NCBI RefSeq assembly: GCF_014904735.1
Contig: NZ_JACZCR010000010.1
Location: 103,057-167,056 of the forward strand
Direction of reading: 5' to 3'
Origin: Microbulbifer hainanensis
GTDB lineage: Bacteria; Pseudomonadota; Gammaproteobacteria; Pseudomonadales; Cellvibrionaceae
DNA length: 64,000 bases
Shown here: one piece after another, positions 18,966-27,611 of the stretch
Layout: each line of letters opens with the position of its first letter
How positions within the stretch are numbered: the stretch's first letter is position 1
Notes under the pieces: model-generated
Databases searched by the model: none
What the model was told of the DNA's origin: nothing
Seen by the model: only the letters and a program-made list of their open reading frames with translations
Position numbers and translations under genes: made by a program

Positions 18966-18993
18966 AATAACTTCGATATAAGAATAACTTCGA
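18966..18993 (+). repeat. 11-bp direct repeats before the symporter gene
   Basis: AATAACTTCGA occurs at 18966-18976 and 18983-18993, with six bases between copies. The pair lies in the short AT-rich gap between dgoA and the symporter gene, directly upstream of the ribosome binding site. It may be a binding site or chance duplication. Confidence 0.4.
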
Positions 18994-19007
18994 GAGAGGT
19001 GAGAGAT

Positions 19008-20585
19008 ATGGAACTGGCAACCACCGACCTGGCGATTTTTATCGCCTATGTCGCCGCGCTGATCGCCATCGGCTACCTGGTGTCGCGGGAGAAAAGCGGT
19101 CACCAGAAAAACACCCAGGACTATTTTCTCGCCGGCAACGGCCTGCCCTGGTGGGCGGTGGGCGCATCGCTGATCGCGGCGAATATCTCTGCCGAGCAGA
19201 TTATCGGCATGTCCGGTTCCGGCTACGCAATCGGTCTCGGTATCGCGTCCTATGAATGGATGGGTGCAATCACACTTATCCTGGTGGGCAAGTACTTCCT
19301 GCCGGTATTCGTGCGCAAAAAAATCTATACCATGCCGCAGTTCCTCGAACAGCGTTACGACCACCGCGTGAAGGTGGTTCTGGCGACCTTCTGGCTCGGG
19401 GTTTATACCTTCGTCAACCTGACCGCGGTACTTTGGCTTGGTGCGCTTGCGATTAATGCCATCGCAGGGGTGGAACTCTTATCCGGGCTTCTTTTTCTCG
19501 GGATGTTCTCTGCCGCTTATTCCCTCTATGGCGGGCTCAAGGCCGTCGCCCTGACGGATATTATCCAGGTTGTATTGCTGGTCATCGGCGGTCTGGTGCT
19601 GTCCTATCTGGCCCTCGACCTGATTTCCGGTGGCGCCGGCCCGGTAGCCGGATTCAGCGAACTGGTGCAGCGGGTACCGGAAAAGTTCGACATGATCCTG
19701 ACGCCGGATAACCCCAATTACGCCAGTCTGCCCGGCCTGTCGGTGCTCGTGGGCGGCCTGTGGGTAATGAACTTTTCCTATTGGGGGTTCAACCAATACA
19801 TCATCCAGCGTGCCCTGGCCGCCAAGAGTATCGACGAGGGACAGAAAGGCATCGCCTTCGCCGCCTACCTGAAATTGCTGATGCCGATCATTGTCGTGCT
19901 GCCGGGTATCGCCGCCGTGGTGTTGCTGCCTGACCTGGCACGCCCGGATGAGGCCTATCCGCAGCTGATGAACCTGATGCCGGTGGGCTTCAAGGGGCTG
20001 GTTTTCGCCGCGCTGGTCGCTGCCATCGTCTCATCGCTGGCTTCCATGACGAACAGTATCGCCACCATTTTCACAATGGATATTTACGCTCGCTACCAGC
20101 CGCAGAAAACTGAAAGGCACTACGTCACGGTGGGCCGCGCGGCCAGCCTGATTTCCCTGTTACTGGCAATGGTCTGCGCCCAGCCGCTGCTCGGCCAGTT
20201 CGAACAGGCCTTCCAGTACATCCAGGAATTTACCGGTTTCTTTACACCCGGCATCGTGGTCCTGTTCATGCTCGGTGTTTTCTGGCCGCGGGCCACTGCC
20301 AATTCGGCACTGGCTGCGGCTATTGGTTCGGCCGTTCTGTCTCTGGCGCTAAAACTCTGGTGGCCGACACTGCCCTTTATGGATCGGGTGGGCCTGGTAT
20401 TCCTGTTGTGCCTGGGACTCGCGGTGGGTGTTTCACTGCTGCAGGGCCGCGGTCAGGCATTGGCTGCTGGCAGTGATGGCCGCCTGGCGCTGAGAGAAAT
20501 CGGCTTCGACACAAGCAGCGGATTCAATCTGGCTGCAGTCGGCGTCACGCTGATATTGATCGCGCTCTACACCACTTGGTGGTGA
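19008..20585 (+). CDS. Sodium/solute symporter (SSS family), probable galactose or glucose uptake
   Basis: A 525-residue inner-membrane protein with about 14 hydrophobic helices. It carries the SSS-family features of the sugar branch (vSGLT/SGLT): YFLAGNGLPWWAVGASLIAANISAEQ near the N-terminus, MPQFLEQRY, and the LVAAIVSSLASMTNSIATIFTMDIY segment that contains the Na2-site serines. The ATG at 19008 is chosen over upstream in-frame starts because GAGAGAGGTGAG forms a ribosome binding site and the protein then begins like its family. As the fourth gene after the galactose block, it probably imports galactose or another monosaccharide released in the periplasm. Confidence 0.88.
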   Translation: MELATTDLAIFIAYVAALIAIGYLVSREKSGHQKNTQDYFLAGNGLPWWAVGASLIAANISAEQIIGMSGSGYAIGLGIASYEWMGAITLILVGKYFLPVFVRKKIYTMPQFLEQRYDHRVKVVLATFWLGVYTFVNLTAVLWLGALAINAIAGVELLSGLLFLGMFSAAYSLYGGLKAVALTDIIQVVLLVIGGLVLSYLALDLISGGAGPVAGFSELVQRVPEKFDMILTPDNPNYASLPGLSVLVGGLWVMNFSYWGFNQYIIQRALAAKSIDEGQKGIAFAAYLKLLMPIIVVLPGIAAVVLLPDLARPDEAYPQLMNLMPVGFKGLVFAALVAAIVSSLASMTNSIATIFTMDIYARYQPQKTERHYVTVGRAASLISLLLAMVCAQPLLGQFEQAFQYIQEFTGFFTPGIVVLFMLGVFWPRATANSALAAAIGSAVLSLALKLWWPTLPFMDRVGLVFLLCLGLAVGVSLLQGRGQALAAGSDGRLALREIGFDTSSGFNLAAVGVTLILIALYTTWW

Positions 20586-20594
20586 ACAATCCGC

Positions 20595-20634
20595 CGGTTG
20601 CGGTGGACGGCGCTCGCACCGTCCACCGCAACCG
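20595..20634. terminator. Strong intergenic hairpin after the symporter gene
   Basis: Perfect 16-bp arms (20595-20610 and 20619-20634) around the loop CGCTCGCA. No T-run follows, so it is not a classical rho-independent terminator; it may stabilise the 3' end or reduce read-through into GH39. Confidence 0.5.
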
Positions 20635-20672
20635 TACTGCAAATACAAATTACAATAGACGGATAGATATTC

Positions 20673-22244
20673 ATGGATCTGCAAACCCCGTCGCGACTTC
20701 TGCTCGCCGCATTACTTTGCCTTTCTCTGGCCGCACGCGCTGATGCGCCCAGGGTCATTGATGTGGACACCCGTCATACGACGGGCAAATTCGCTACGTT
20801 GTTCAAAACCAGCATTGGCGCCGGCCGCGCCAACGAGGGCCTGCGCGCTGACTGGCAGCAGCAGCTGGCCGAAATCAAGCACGACGCGGGCTTCAAGTAC
20901 ATCCGCATGCACGGCCTGCTGACCGACGATATGGCCGTGTACAAGGAAGATGCCGACGGCAACCCGCAATACAACTTCCAGTATATCGATGCGCTCTACG
21001 ACTACCTGCTCAGCATCGATATAAAACCGTTTGTCGAACTGGGCTTTATGCCCAGTGCGCTGGCGAGCGGTGACCAGACCATTTTCTGGTGGCGCGGCAA
21101 TGTGACTCCGCCGAAAAGCTATGCAAAGTGGGGCGACCTGATCCGCCACCTGGTTCAACACTTCACCGAGCGCTACGGTGCCGACGAGGTGAAGACCTGG
21201 TACTTCGAGGTTTGGAACGAGCCCAACCTGGATGGTTTCTGGGCGGGCAGCCAGGCAGATTATTTCAAGCTCTATGCCACCAGCGCCGCAGCGATCAAAA
21301 GCGTCAACCCGGACTACCGCGTGGGCGGTCCTGCCACCGCCGGCGCCGCCTGGGTACCGGAGATGATCCACTACTGCAACGAGCACAAGGTACCGCTGGA
21401 CTTTGTCAGCACCCACGCCTACGGCGTCAAGCAGGGCTTCCTGGATGAATTCGGCCGCACCGGCACGGTGCTGGCCAAGGATGAATGGGCGGTGAGCGGC
21501 GACGTGCGCAAAAGTCGCCAGCAGATCGCCGATTCCCCGATGCCGGGCCTGGAACTCCACTACACCGAGTGGTCCTCGTCCTATACACCGGCGGATCCGA
21601 TCCACGACAGCTACCACGAGGCCGCCTATATCCTGCAGAAGTTGAAGCAGGTGGGCGATGCTGCGAACTCCATGTCCTACTGGGTATTTACTGATATCTT
21701 CGAGGAAGCCGGCCCGCGCTTTACGCCCTTCCATGGCGGTTTCGGCCTGATGAATACCCAGGGCATCAAGAAGCCCGCCTACTTTGCCTACCAGTTCCTC
21801 AACCGACTGGGTGCCACAGAGCTGAAAAATGCAGACCAAAAGTCCTGGGCCACCGTCGACAAAAATGGCGATGTGCAGCTGCTGCTGTGGGACTACAGCT
21901 ATACCCTGCCCGAGGACACTAACAATCAGCAGTACTATATCCGCGATCTGCCCGCCGCCGACAAGGGCAGAACCGCAGTCCGTATCTCCGGGCTGCAGGG
22001 TGGCGACTACCGGTTGAAAATCTTCCGGGTCGGCTATCGGCAGAATGATGCCTACTCCGCTTACATTGCCATGGGTTCGCCCAGACAGCTGAGCAGGGAG
22101 CAGGTACAAAAACTGAAAGCCGAAGCCAGCGGTACCCCTGCGCAGGAGGAGACCATCAAGATTTCGGCGAGCGGCGAATTCTCCACCGAACTGCCGCTGC
22201 GGGAGAACGATGTGTATCTGTTGGAATTGGCCAGGGAAAATTGA
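20673..22244 (+). CDS. GH39 beta-xylosidase (secreted)
   Basis: A 523-residue protein with a signal peptide (about residues 1-24, ending ARADA), a GH39 (beta/alpha)8 barrel and a C-terminal beta-sandwich. The acid/base is Glu183 in EVWNEPN and the nucleophile Glu299 in HYTEWSSSY. GH39 enzymes act on short xylo-oligosaccharides, so this gene extends the locus from xyloglucan to xylan-type substrates. It is followed after 10 bases by the DUF4380 gene and is preceded by a strong hairpin, so the two probably form a separate transcript or the tail of the upstream one. Confidence 0.88.
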   Translation: MDLQTPSRLLLAALLCLSLAARADAPRVIDVDTRHTTGKFATLFKTSIGAGRANEGLRADWQQQLAEIKHDAGFKYIRMHGLLTDDMAVYKEDADGNPQYNFQYIDALYDYLLSIDIKPFVELGFMPSALASGDQTIFWWRGNVTPPKSYAKWGDLIRHLVQHFTERYGADEVKTWYFEVWNEPNLDGFWAGSQADYFKLYATSAAAIKSVNPDYRVGGPATAGAAWVPEMIHYCNEHKVPLDFVSTHAYGVKQGFLDEFGRTGTVLAKDEWAVSGDVRKSRQQIADSPMPGLELHYTEWSSSYTPADPIHDSYHEAAYILQKLKQVGDAANSMSYWVFTDIFEEAGPRFTPFHGGFGLMNTQGIKKPAYFAYQFLNRLGATELKNADQKSWATVDKNGDVQLLLWDYSYTLPEDTNNQQYYIRDLPAADKGRTAVRISGLQGGDYRLKIFRVGYRQNDAYSAYIAMGSPRQLSREQVQKLKAEASGTPAQEETIKISASGEFSTELPLRENDVYLLELAREN

Positions 22245-22254
22245 GGGAAGGCGT

Positions 22255-23265
22255 ATGCGAGGAAACGGCATCAAACACTGGTTGTTGCTGGGGCTGCTGG
22301 CTGTGGGGCCGGCCAGCGCAGAGCCGCAGATTTACCAGCTCGAAAACAACCAGCTGCATTTCAGTTTCACCCCACAGCTGGGCGGCCGCGGCCTGGCCTT
22401 TGCCGCTGCAGGACAAGAGAACCTGCTGAAAGTCGGCGCGGCGGTGCAGCAACAGCCACAGCCACAGCCACCAATCAGCGCCGATGGCGACAACATCCCC
22501 TACCTCGGCCATATCGTCTGGCTGGGACCACAGAAGGCCTGGTGGCGCCATCAGTCCCTGAATACCGCACGCCGCGACGCCGGTGCGGACTGGCCGCCGG
22601 ATCCCTTTACCGTGTTGGCCGGTAATACCCTGACCAAACTGAGCGACACCGAGGTGGAAATGATCGCCCCGGCCAGTCCGGTAAGCGGTCTCAGCCTGCA
22701 CAAACAATTCGTCCTGGACGGCGACCGGTTGGTGCAGAGAGTAGAGGCGACCAATCAGCGCGAGACGCCGGTGAGCTGGGACCTCTGGTTCAATACACGG
22801 GTGCCGGCGGATACGCGCGTCTATGTGCCGGTGAAAGATTTCGACAACGACCTGCGCATTGTGCCGATGAGTGAATCTGTAGCAGGGCCCGATGAATCTC
22901 GGCAGGCCGGGGGCTTTTTCGACTTTGCCCGTATCGGCTCGAACAAGGCCAAGGCCTATATCCAGCCTGCCGCCGGCTGGCTGGCAGCTTTTAACAAGGG
23001 TCAGGTATTTATTATCGAGTTCCCGCTACAACCGCGCGCTGCGATTCACCCGGACCAGGGCCAGGTGGAACTGTACCTGGAGTACGCGGATGGCGAGATG
23101 GCGGAGGGGCTGCTGGAACTGGAAGTCCACGCCCCGTTTAAAACCCTCGAATCCGGCGGTTCCATGTCCGCACAGGAAACCTGGCGCGCACTGCCCTACT
23201 CCGGAAACAGCGACATGGCGAGCCAGACGGCTTTTCTGCAGGAACTGGGCTACACAGCACCGTAA
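22255..23265 (+). CDS. Secreted DUF4380-type protein, function unknown
   Basis: A 336-residue protein with a signal peptide (cleavage after GPASA, about residue 23). The rest looks like a beta-rich domain of the DUF4380 type, distantly like aldose-1-epimerases (galactose mutarotase fold): LGGRGLAFAAAGQENLL near the N-terminus, LVQRVEATNQ in the middle, and FIIEFPLQP. A Gln/Pro run (about residues 63-71) comes from a CAGCCA repeat. The start at 22255 was chosen because it gives a complete signal peptide and follows a GAGGGAAGG ribosome binding site. It is coupled to GH39, so a role in handling sugars released in the periplasm, such as anomer interconversion, is possible but unproven. Confidence 0.65.
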   Translation: MRGNGIKHWLLLGLLAVGPASAEPQIYQLENNQLHFSFTPQLGGRGLAFAAAGQENLLKVGAAVQQQPQPQPPISADGDNIPYLGHIVWLGPQKAWWRHQSLNTARRDAGADWPPDPFTVLAGNTLTKLSDTEVEMIAPASPVSGLSLHKQFVLDGDRLVQRVEATNQRETPVSWDLWFNTRVPADTRVYVPVKDFDNDLRIVPMSESVAGPDESRQAGGFFDFARIGSNKAKAYIQPAAGWLAAFNKGQVFIIEFPLQPRAAIHPDQGQVELYLEYADGEMAEGLLELEVHAPFKTLESGGSMSAQETWRALPYSGNSDMASQTAFLQELGYTAP

Positions 23266-23354
23266 CTTCTGCGCTGCGCTGACTTCGCACAAAGAGCACT
23301 ATTGCGCGATCACCCGCGGCTTTAGCGGGTGGTTCGCCAATCAAAAGGGGGAAA

Positions 23355-23376
23355 GGGCAGTGCTTTCACACTGCCC
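23355..23376 (-). terminator. Hairpin terminator for the minus-strand GH43/GH3 unit
   Basis: Arms GGGCAGTG (23355-23362) and CACTGCCC (23369-23376) overlap the GH43 stop codon. On the minus strand the hairpin is followed by a pyrimidine-rich TTTCCCCCTTTT stretch. A smaller palindrome, ACCCGC/GCGGGT, lies at 23312-23330. Both fall between convergent genes. Confidence 0.55.
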
Positions 23377-25000
23377 GATAGGTAAAGTCTCGCACACGAA
23401 TACTGCCTGTACCGGCGCTGTAGATACCGACTTTCAAGCTCAGGAACCCGCCGAATACATTGTGGTGGATACCGGAGACTTCCATGCGATGATCCAGCAG
23501 CGTCCAGGTTTTCCCGTCATCGTGGGAATAATGGTATGTCACGACATTATCCCGATTGGTTAGCCTTATACGCACGCTCTTCGTGGCCAATGCCGCACGC
23601 ATCCACTCCAGCTCACCTGCACACTGGAATGTCTTTCTCTGCCCGACCGAAAAACCCAGGCCCACAAACGCCTTGTGGTTATAAAACAACAACACGCCAC
23701 CTTCCGCTGTTTCATCCAGCAGGTCGATGGTGACTTCCACCTCGTAGGATCGGTCACCCACGGGACAGGTCAGCGGGGTACTGTTTTGTGGTGACGACCC
23801 ACTCGCGGCGATACGCAGTCCACCGGGCTCGTATTCGATCCGCGTCATTTCGTCCGGCGCTGGATCGTGGAACGCCCACTGTACGCCCATACGGTTGCTG
23901 GCGAAATTATCCGAAAGGGCGAAGCCCGCAGGTCCGCTTTTTCCACCGGCAGGCTTGCGCATAGGCTGACTGAGATCGCCGCCGCGCGCACGAAACCAGC
24001 CGTCTTCGGTCCATTCGATCGGCTCCAGCAATGTCTGCCGGCCGAGGGTGCGAAAACCATTTTCATAGCCGTGATAGACCATCCACCAGTCGCCGGCTGG
24101 CCCCTCCACCAGCGTCGCGTGGCCACGCGACCACCAGGGTTCAGAGTCGCTGGTGGTGCGCACCAGCGGATTGTGCGGACAGTGCTCCCAGGGACCGTGA
24201 ATGGATTTCGAGCGCGCGGCAATCACCATATGCCCGGTGACCGGACCCGCGGTCCCACCCACCGCAGTGATCAGGTAAAACCAGTCTCCACGCCGCAGCA
24301 ACTTGGGCCCCTCCGGCGCGAAGTTTTCCACTACCCAGTCCTCCGGATACTGCCACGGCTGGTAAGCCGGCTGCAGATCACCGTCGGCAGCGAGGCCATC
24401 ATCGGTCAGGCGGATTTTGCGTATACCGTTGACGAACAGGTAGCGCTTGCCGTCCTCACCCACCACGTGCCCCGGGTCGATACAACCATGGATATTCAGA
24501 TCGACGGGCTGGCTCCAGGGCCCGCGGATATCATCTGCCCAGATAGCATAGATAGACCAGCCGCCGCCGTCCGGGTTGGCGGGGATATAGATATAATAGC
24601 GGTCTCCATGTTTACACAGGTCCACCGCCCAGATACTGCCAAGCGGCTCGTACAGCGCCGGGCCCAGGGGGGCCCAGTTCACCAGATCGGTCGAGTGCCA
24701 GATGATCAGGCCCGGATAGGAGTAGAACGACGAAAACGTCATGTAGTAGTCGTCACCGTCCTTCAGGATCGTCGGGTCCGGGTGATCCCCCGGCACGATT
24801 GGGTTCAGGAAAGTGCCATCGCCCAGGTCGGCGTTGCGCTGCCCTTCAATGCCCTGCCCCCAGCGCGCGGGCGGCACCGCAGAAGGTGTGCAAGCGGGTA
24901 TCTCACGCGGAAGTTCCGCTGCTGAGATTCGTGCAGACAACGGTGCTGCCGCCGCACCCGCGAGTAGAGTCTTGAACAGATTCCGGCGAGAATTATCCAT
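23366..25000 (-). CDS. GH43 exo-glycosidase (beta-xylosidase or arabinofuranosidase), exported
   Basis: A 544-residue protein. The N-terminus, with an RRNLFKTLLAGAAAAP segment, looks like a twin-arginine signal. The five-bladed GH43 propeller shows Asp75 in DHPDP (base), Asp175 in IDPGHV and Glu230 in APEGPKL (acid), followed from about residue 360 by a C-terminal beta-sandwich of the kind that binds xylose-type substrates. It probably trims xylo- or arabinoxylo-oligosaccharides in the periplasm. It is the last gene of the long minus-strand block, 6 bases behind GH3. Which pentose it releases cannot be told from sequence alone. Confidence 0.88.
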   Translation of the reverse strand: MDNSRRNLFKTLLAGAAAAPLSARISAAELPREIPACTPSAVPPARWGQGIEGQRNADLGDGTFLNPIVPGDHPDPTILKDGDDYYMTFSSFYSYPGLIIWHSTDLVNWAPLGPALYEPLGSIWAVDLCKHGDRYYIYIPANPDGGGWSIYAIWADDIRGPWSQPVDLNIHGCIDPGHVVGEDGKRYLFVNGIRKIRLTDDGLAADGDLQPAYQPWQYPEDWVVENFAPEGPKLLRRGDWFYLITAVGGTAGPVTGHMVIAARSKSIHGPWEHCPHNPLVRTTSDSEPWWSRGHATLVEGPAGDWWMVYHGYENGFRTLGRQTLLEPIEWTEDGWFRARGGDLSQPMRKPAGGKSGPAGFALSDNFASNRMGVQWAFHDPAPDEMTRIEYEPGGLRIAASGSSPQNSTPLTCPVGDRSYEVEVTIDLLDETAEGGVLLFYNHKAFVGLGFSVGQRKTFQCAGELEWMRAALATKSVRIRLTNRDNVVTYHYSHDDGKTWTLLDHRMEVSGIHHNVFGGFLSLKVGIYSAGTGSIRVRDFTYRAV

Positions 25001-25006
25001 TGCAGT

Positions 25007-27559
25007 TTACCCTCCGCACTGCACTGTCGCGCTGTCAGCAGCACCAATCTGATATTTGATGTTTGCCAGAGCCAGGGAAAGCGCGCCCTCGCTGTCGAGC
25101 GCGAAGCTGGTGTCGACCTGAGCGAAGTCCGCACCCCGATCGGCAAAGCAGCGCAGATCAATGGAGAAATGCGTCCACTGTCCCTGCGGCAGCTTGTGCA
25201 GGGCGTCGGCCAGTGGCAACGCAACGCTGCAGTCGGGGCCGCACTGTAGGCCGGCGTACACCTTTCCGTTCGGTTCCCGGTCGACCCGTATATCCATGCT
25301 GAGTGCGGCTCCGGAGTCCAGGTAGCGATGCATATCCTGAGGGCTTTCTGCGCGCAGACTCACGCTGCCGCGACGCAGTCCTTTCCACTCGAGTAGCCGG
25401 GCATCCTCCTGGTTGACCATGTCTATGGCAGCGACGGTAATGTTGTCATCGTCACCGCTGCTGCCGAGATTACCGCTCACGGCAAGTGGGGCATTGCCCT
25501 CTTCATCAATGGACAATTGCCACGGCGGACGCGCGCGCCAAACCATCAGCAGGGCATCGCGCAACGGCCCATCGGCGTAACTCTCGCCGTTTTCCGGCAG
25601 GTTATCGGCAATCTGCACACTGTCTTCATCGGCGAGACCGTAACCGTAGGCAAACAGTGGGTCGTAAAGATCTTCGCCGACATTGAGCGGTGTCTGGTGG
25701 ACTTCTTTGGGCCAGCTGAAGGCGAGCTTTCCGGTAAAGTCGTAGCGCGGTTTACCGTCTGCGTCGGCTACGATCACATCGGCAACACCTTCGCCCTCTG
25801 AGCCCGGCAGCCAGGCGGCGACAAAGGCATCGGACGCATTCATTTCCCGGTTCACCCACAGCGGCCGCCCCGACAGGAAAATGCTGACCACCGGAATACC
25901 TTGGGATTTGAGGTTTTTCAGCAGTGCCAGGTCGCGCTTGTTGCCAAACTGATATTCGAGACTGGTGATATCACCGTGCCATTCTGCATAGGGATTTTCA
26001 CCGAACACGACGACCGCCACATCCGGCTTGCCGCCACTGCTGAAGGTATTCGTGGAGAAATCACCATTTTCGCTCAGCACCGCTTCACCGCCTCCGGCCG
26101 ATACTGCCGCCTTGATGCCGTCGTAAATCGATGTGGCACCTGGAAAGTCGGCGCGGGTGTTGCCGGTTCCCTGCCAGGAAATAGTCCAGCCGCCGCTTTG
26201 TTTGCCGATATTGTCGGCCCCATCGCCAGCGACCAGAATTTTCTGCTGCGGGTTCAGCGGCAACAGCTGATCGTTGTTTTTCAGCAGTACCAGGGATTTG
26301 CGCACGGCTTCGCGCGCAATGGCGCGGTGCTCGGCGCTGCCGAGGATTCCCTTTTTCCCCGCCAGCGGCTGATTGCGATCGAACAGACCCGCGCGCATTT
26401 TTACCCGCAGGATACGCCGAACCGCATCGTCGACCCGGGTTATCGGAATCTCGCCGCTGCGTGCCTGGGCGAGGGTATTTTTGTACAGCGGTTTCCAGTC
26501 CGACGGCACCATAAACATATCCAGCCCGGCATTGATCGCCTGGGGACAGCTATCCAGGGAGCAGCCTTTCACAAAGCGATGGCCATTCCAGTCGCCGACG
26601 ACAAAGCCATCAAAGCCGAGCCGGTCTTTCAGTACATCGGTGAGCAGGTGGTGATTGCCGTGCAGGCGCTTGCCGTTCCAGCTGTTGAATGACGCCATGA
26701 CAGTCTGCACGCCGGACTGCAGCGCAGCGATATAGCCGGCGGCGTGAACGCGGGCGAGTTCTTCCTCGCTGATCCGGGTATCGCCGCGATCGACACCATC
26801 GCGGGTACCGCCGTCACCGATGAAATGCTTGGTAGCGGAAACCACGTGGCGACCGTCGAGGAAAGCGTCCGTGCCTGCGACGCCCTGAATACCCTCCACC
26901 ATTGCGCGGGCGTATTCGCCGACGATGCGCGGGTCTTCGGAATAACTCTCAAAGGTACGCCCCCAGCGGTCGTCGCGCACCACTGCAACGGTGGGGGCAA
27001 AGGTCCAGTTGATCCCGGTCACGGCCACTTCCTCGGCGGTGGCCCGGCCAATACGCCGGATCAATTCCGGATCGTGGGCTGCACCGAGGCCGATATTGTG
27101 CGGAAACAGTGTCGCGCCGATGACATTGTTGTGACCGTGAACGGCGTCAGAACCCCAGATCACCGGTATTCCGACACCACCAACGGAGGTGTCAGTGGAT
27201 GCCTGGTAATAGGCGTTGGCCAGCTTCAGCCAGTCCTGCGGTGTGGCGTACTTGTCGTTATTGGGGTAGGTGCCGCCACCATTGAGGACTCCGCCGAGAT
27301 GATATTTTTTCACATCTTCCGGTGTGGCGTACTTGATCTCGGCCTGGATCAGCTGGCCGACTTTTTCCTCCAGCGTCATCTTTGCGAGCAGGTCGCTGAC
27401 ACGCTGCTCCAGGGCCGGATCCCGGGGCAGTGCTGGCTCCAGTTTCGGCCAGGGGCTCTGGTCCTTCTCCTGCGCCGCCGACACTGCAGTCTTGTCCTCT
27501 GCACCACAGGCGCTGAGCAGTATTACCATGGCTGAGGTAATTACTTTTTTATTCAACAT
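25007..27559 (-). CDS. GH3 beta-glucosidase/glucohydrolase, lipoprotein
   Basis: An 850-residue lipoprotein starting MLNKKV with lipobox LLSAC; the longer upstream frame lacks a sensible signal. The GH3 N-terminal barrel (TLEEKVGQLIQAE, DAVHGHNN, RDDRWGRTFESYSEDP, KHFIGDGGT) carries the nucleophile Asp in VVGDWNGH. The (alpha/beta)6 domain follows (SLVLLKNND, VVVFGENPYAE), then a C-terminal beta-sandwich as in ExoP/CelD-type exo-beta-glucanases. It probably removes glucose from the non-reducing end of the xyloglucan backbone after alpha-xylosidase action. It is closely similar to the next gene upstream, from which it differs by lacking the esterase domain, so the two are probably a duplication. 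Confidence 0.92.
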   Translation of the reverse strand: MLNKKVITSAMVILLSACGAEDKTAVSAAQEKDQSPWPKLEPALPRDPALEQRVSDLLAKMTLEEKVGQLIQAEIKYATPEDVKKYHLGGVLNGGGTYPNNDKYATPQDWLKLANAYYQASTDTSVGGVGIPVIWGSDAVHGHNNVIGATLFPHNIGLGAAHDPELIRRIGRATAEEVAVTGINWTFAPTVAVVRDDRWGRTFESYSEDPRIVGEYARAMVEGIQGVAGTDAFLDGRHVVSATKHFIGDGGTRDGVDRGDTRISEEELARVHAAGYIAALQSGVQTVMASFNSWNGKRLHGNHHLLTDVLKDRLGFDGFVVGDWNGHRFVKGCSLDSCPQAINAGLDMFMVPSDWKPLYKNTLAQARSGEIPITRVDDAVRRILRVKMRAGLFDRNQPLAGKKGILGSAEHRAIAREAVRKSLVLLKNNDQLLPLNPQQKILVAGDGADNIGKQSGGWTISWQGTGNTRADFPGATSIYDGIKAAVSAGGGEAVLSENGDFSTNTFSSGGKPDVAVVVFGENPYAEWHGDITSLEYQFGNKRDLALLKNLKSQGIPVVSIFLSGRPLWVNREMNASDAFVAAWLPGSEGEGVADVIVADADGKPRYDFTGKLAFSWPKEVHQTPLNVGEDLYDPLFAYGYGLADEDSVQIADNLPENGESYADGPLRDALLMVWRARPPWQLSIDEEGNAPLAVSGNLGSSGDDDNITVAAIDMVNQEDARLLEWKGLRRGSVSLRAESPQDMHRYLDSGAALSMDIRVDREPNGKVYAGLQCGPDCSVALPLADALHKLPQGQWTHFSIDLRCFADRGADFAQVDTSFALDSEGALSLALANIKYQIGAADSATVQCGG

Positions 27560-27611
27560 TGGCTTCCCCACGTTTTCTTCGTTTTCCGCCTTATTTCTGA
27601 TTTCGTACCGC

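Noticed and set aside
18967..18980. Similarity of ATAACTTCGATATA to a loxP arm
   Set aside because: The match is partial, the second copy is a direct rather than inverted repeat, and there is no recombinase gene nearby.
18816..19007. N-terminal extension of the symporter into dgoA
   Set aside because: The extra 64 residues are basic and unconserved and overlap dgoA; the ATG at 19008 has a good ribosome binding site and gives the normal family N-terminus.
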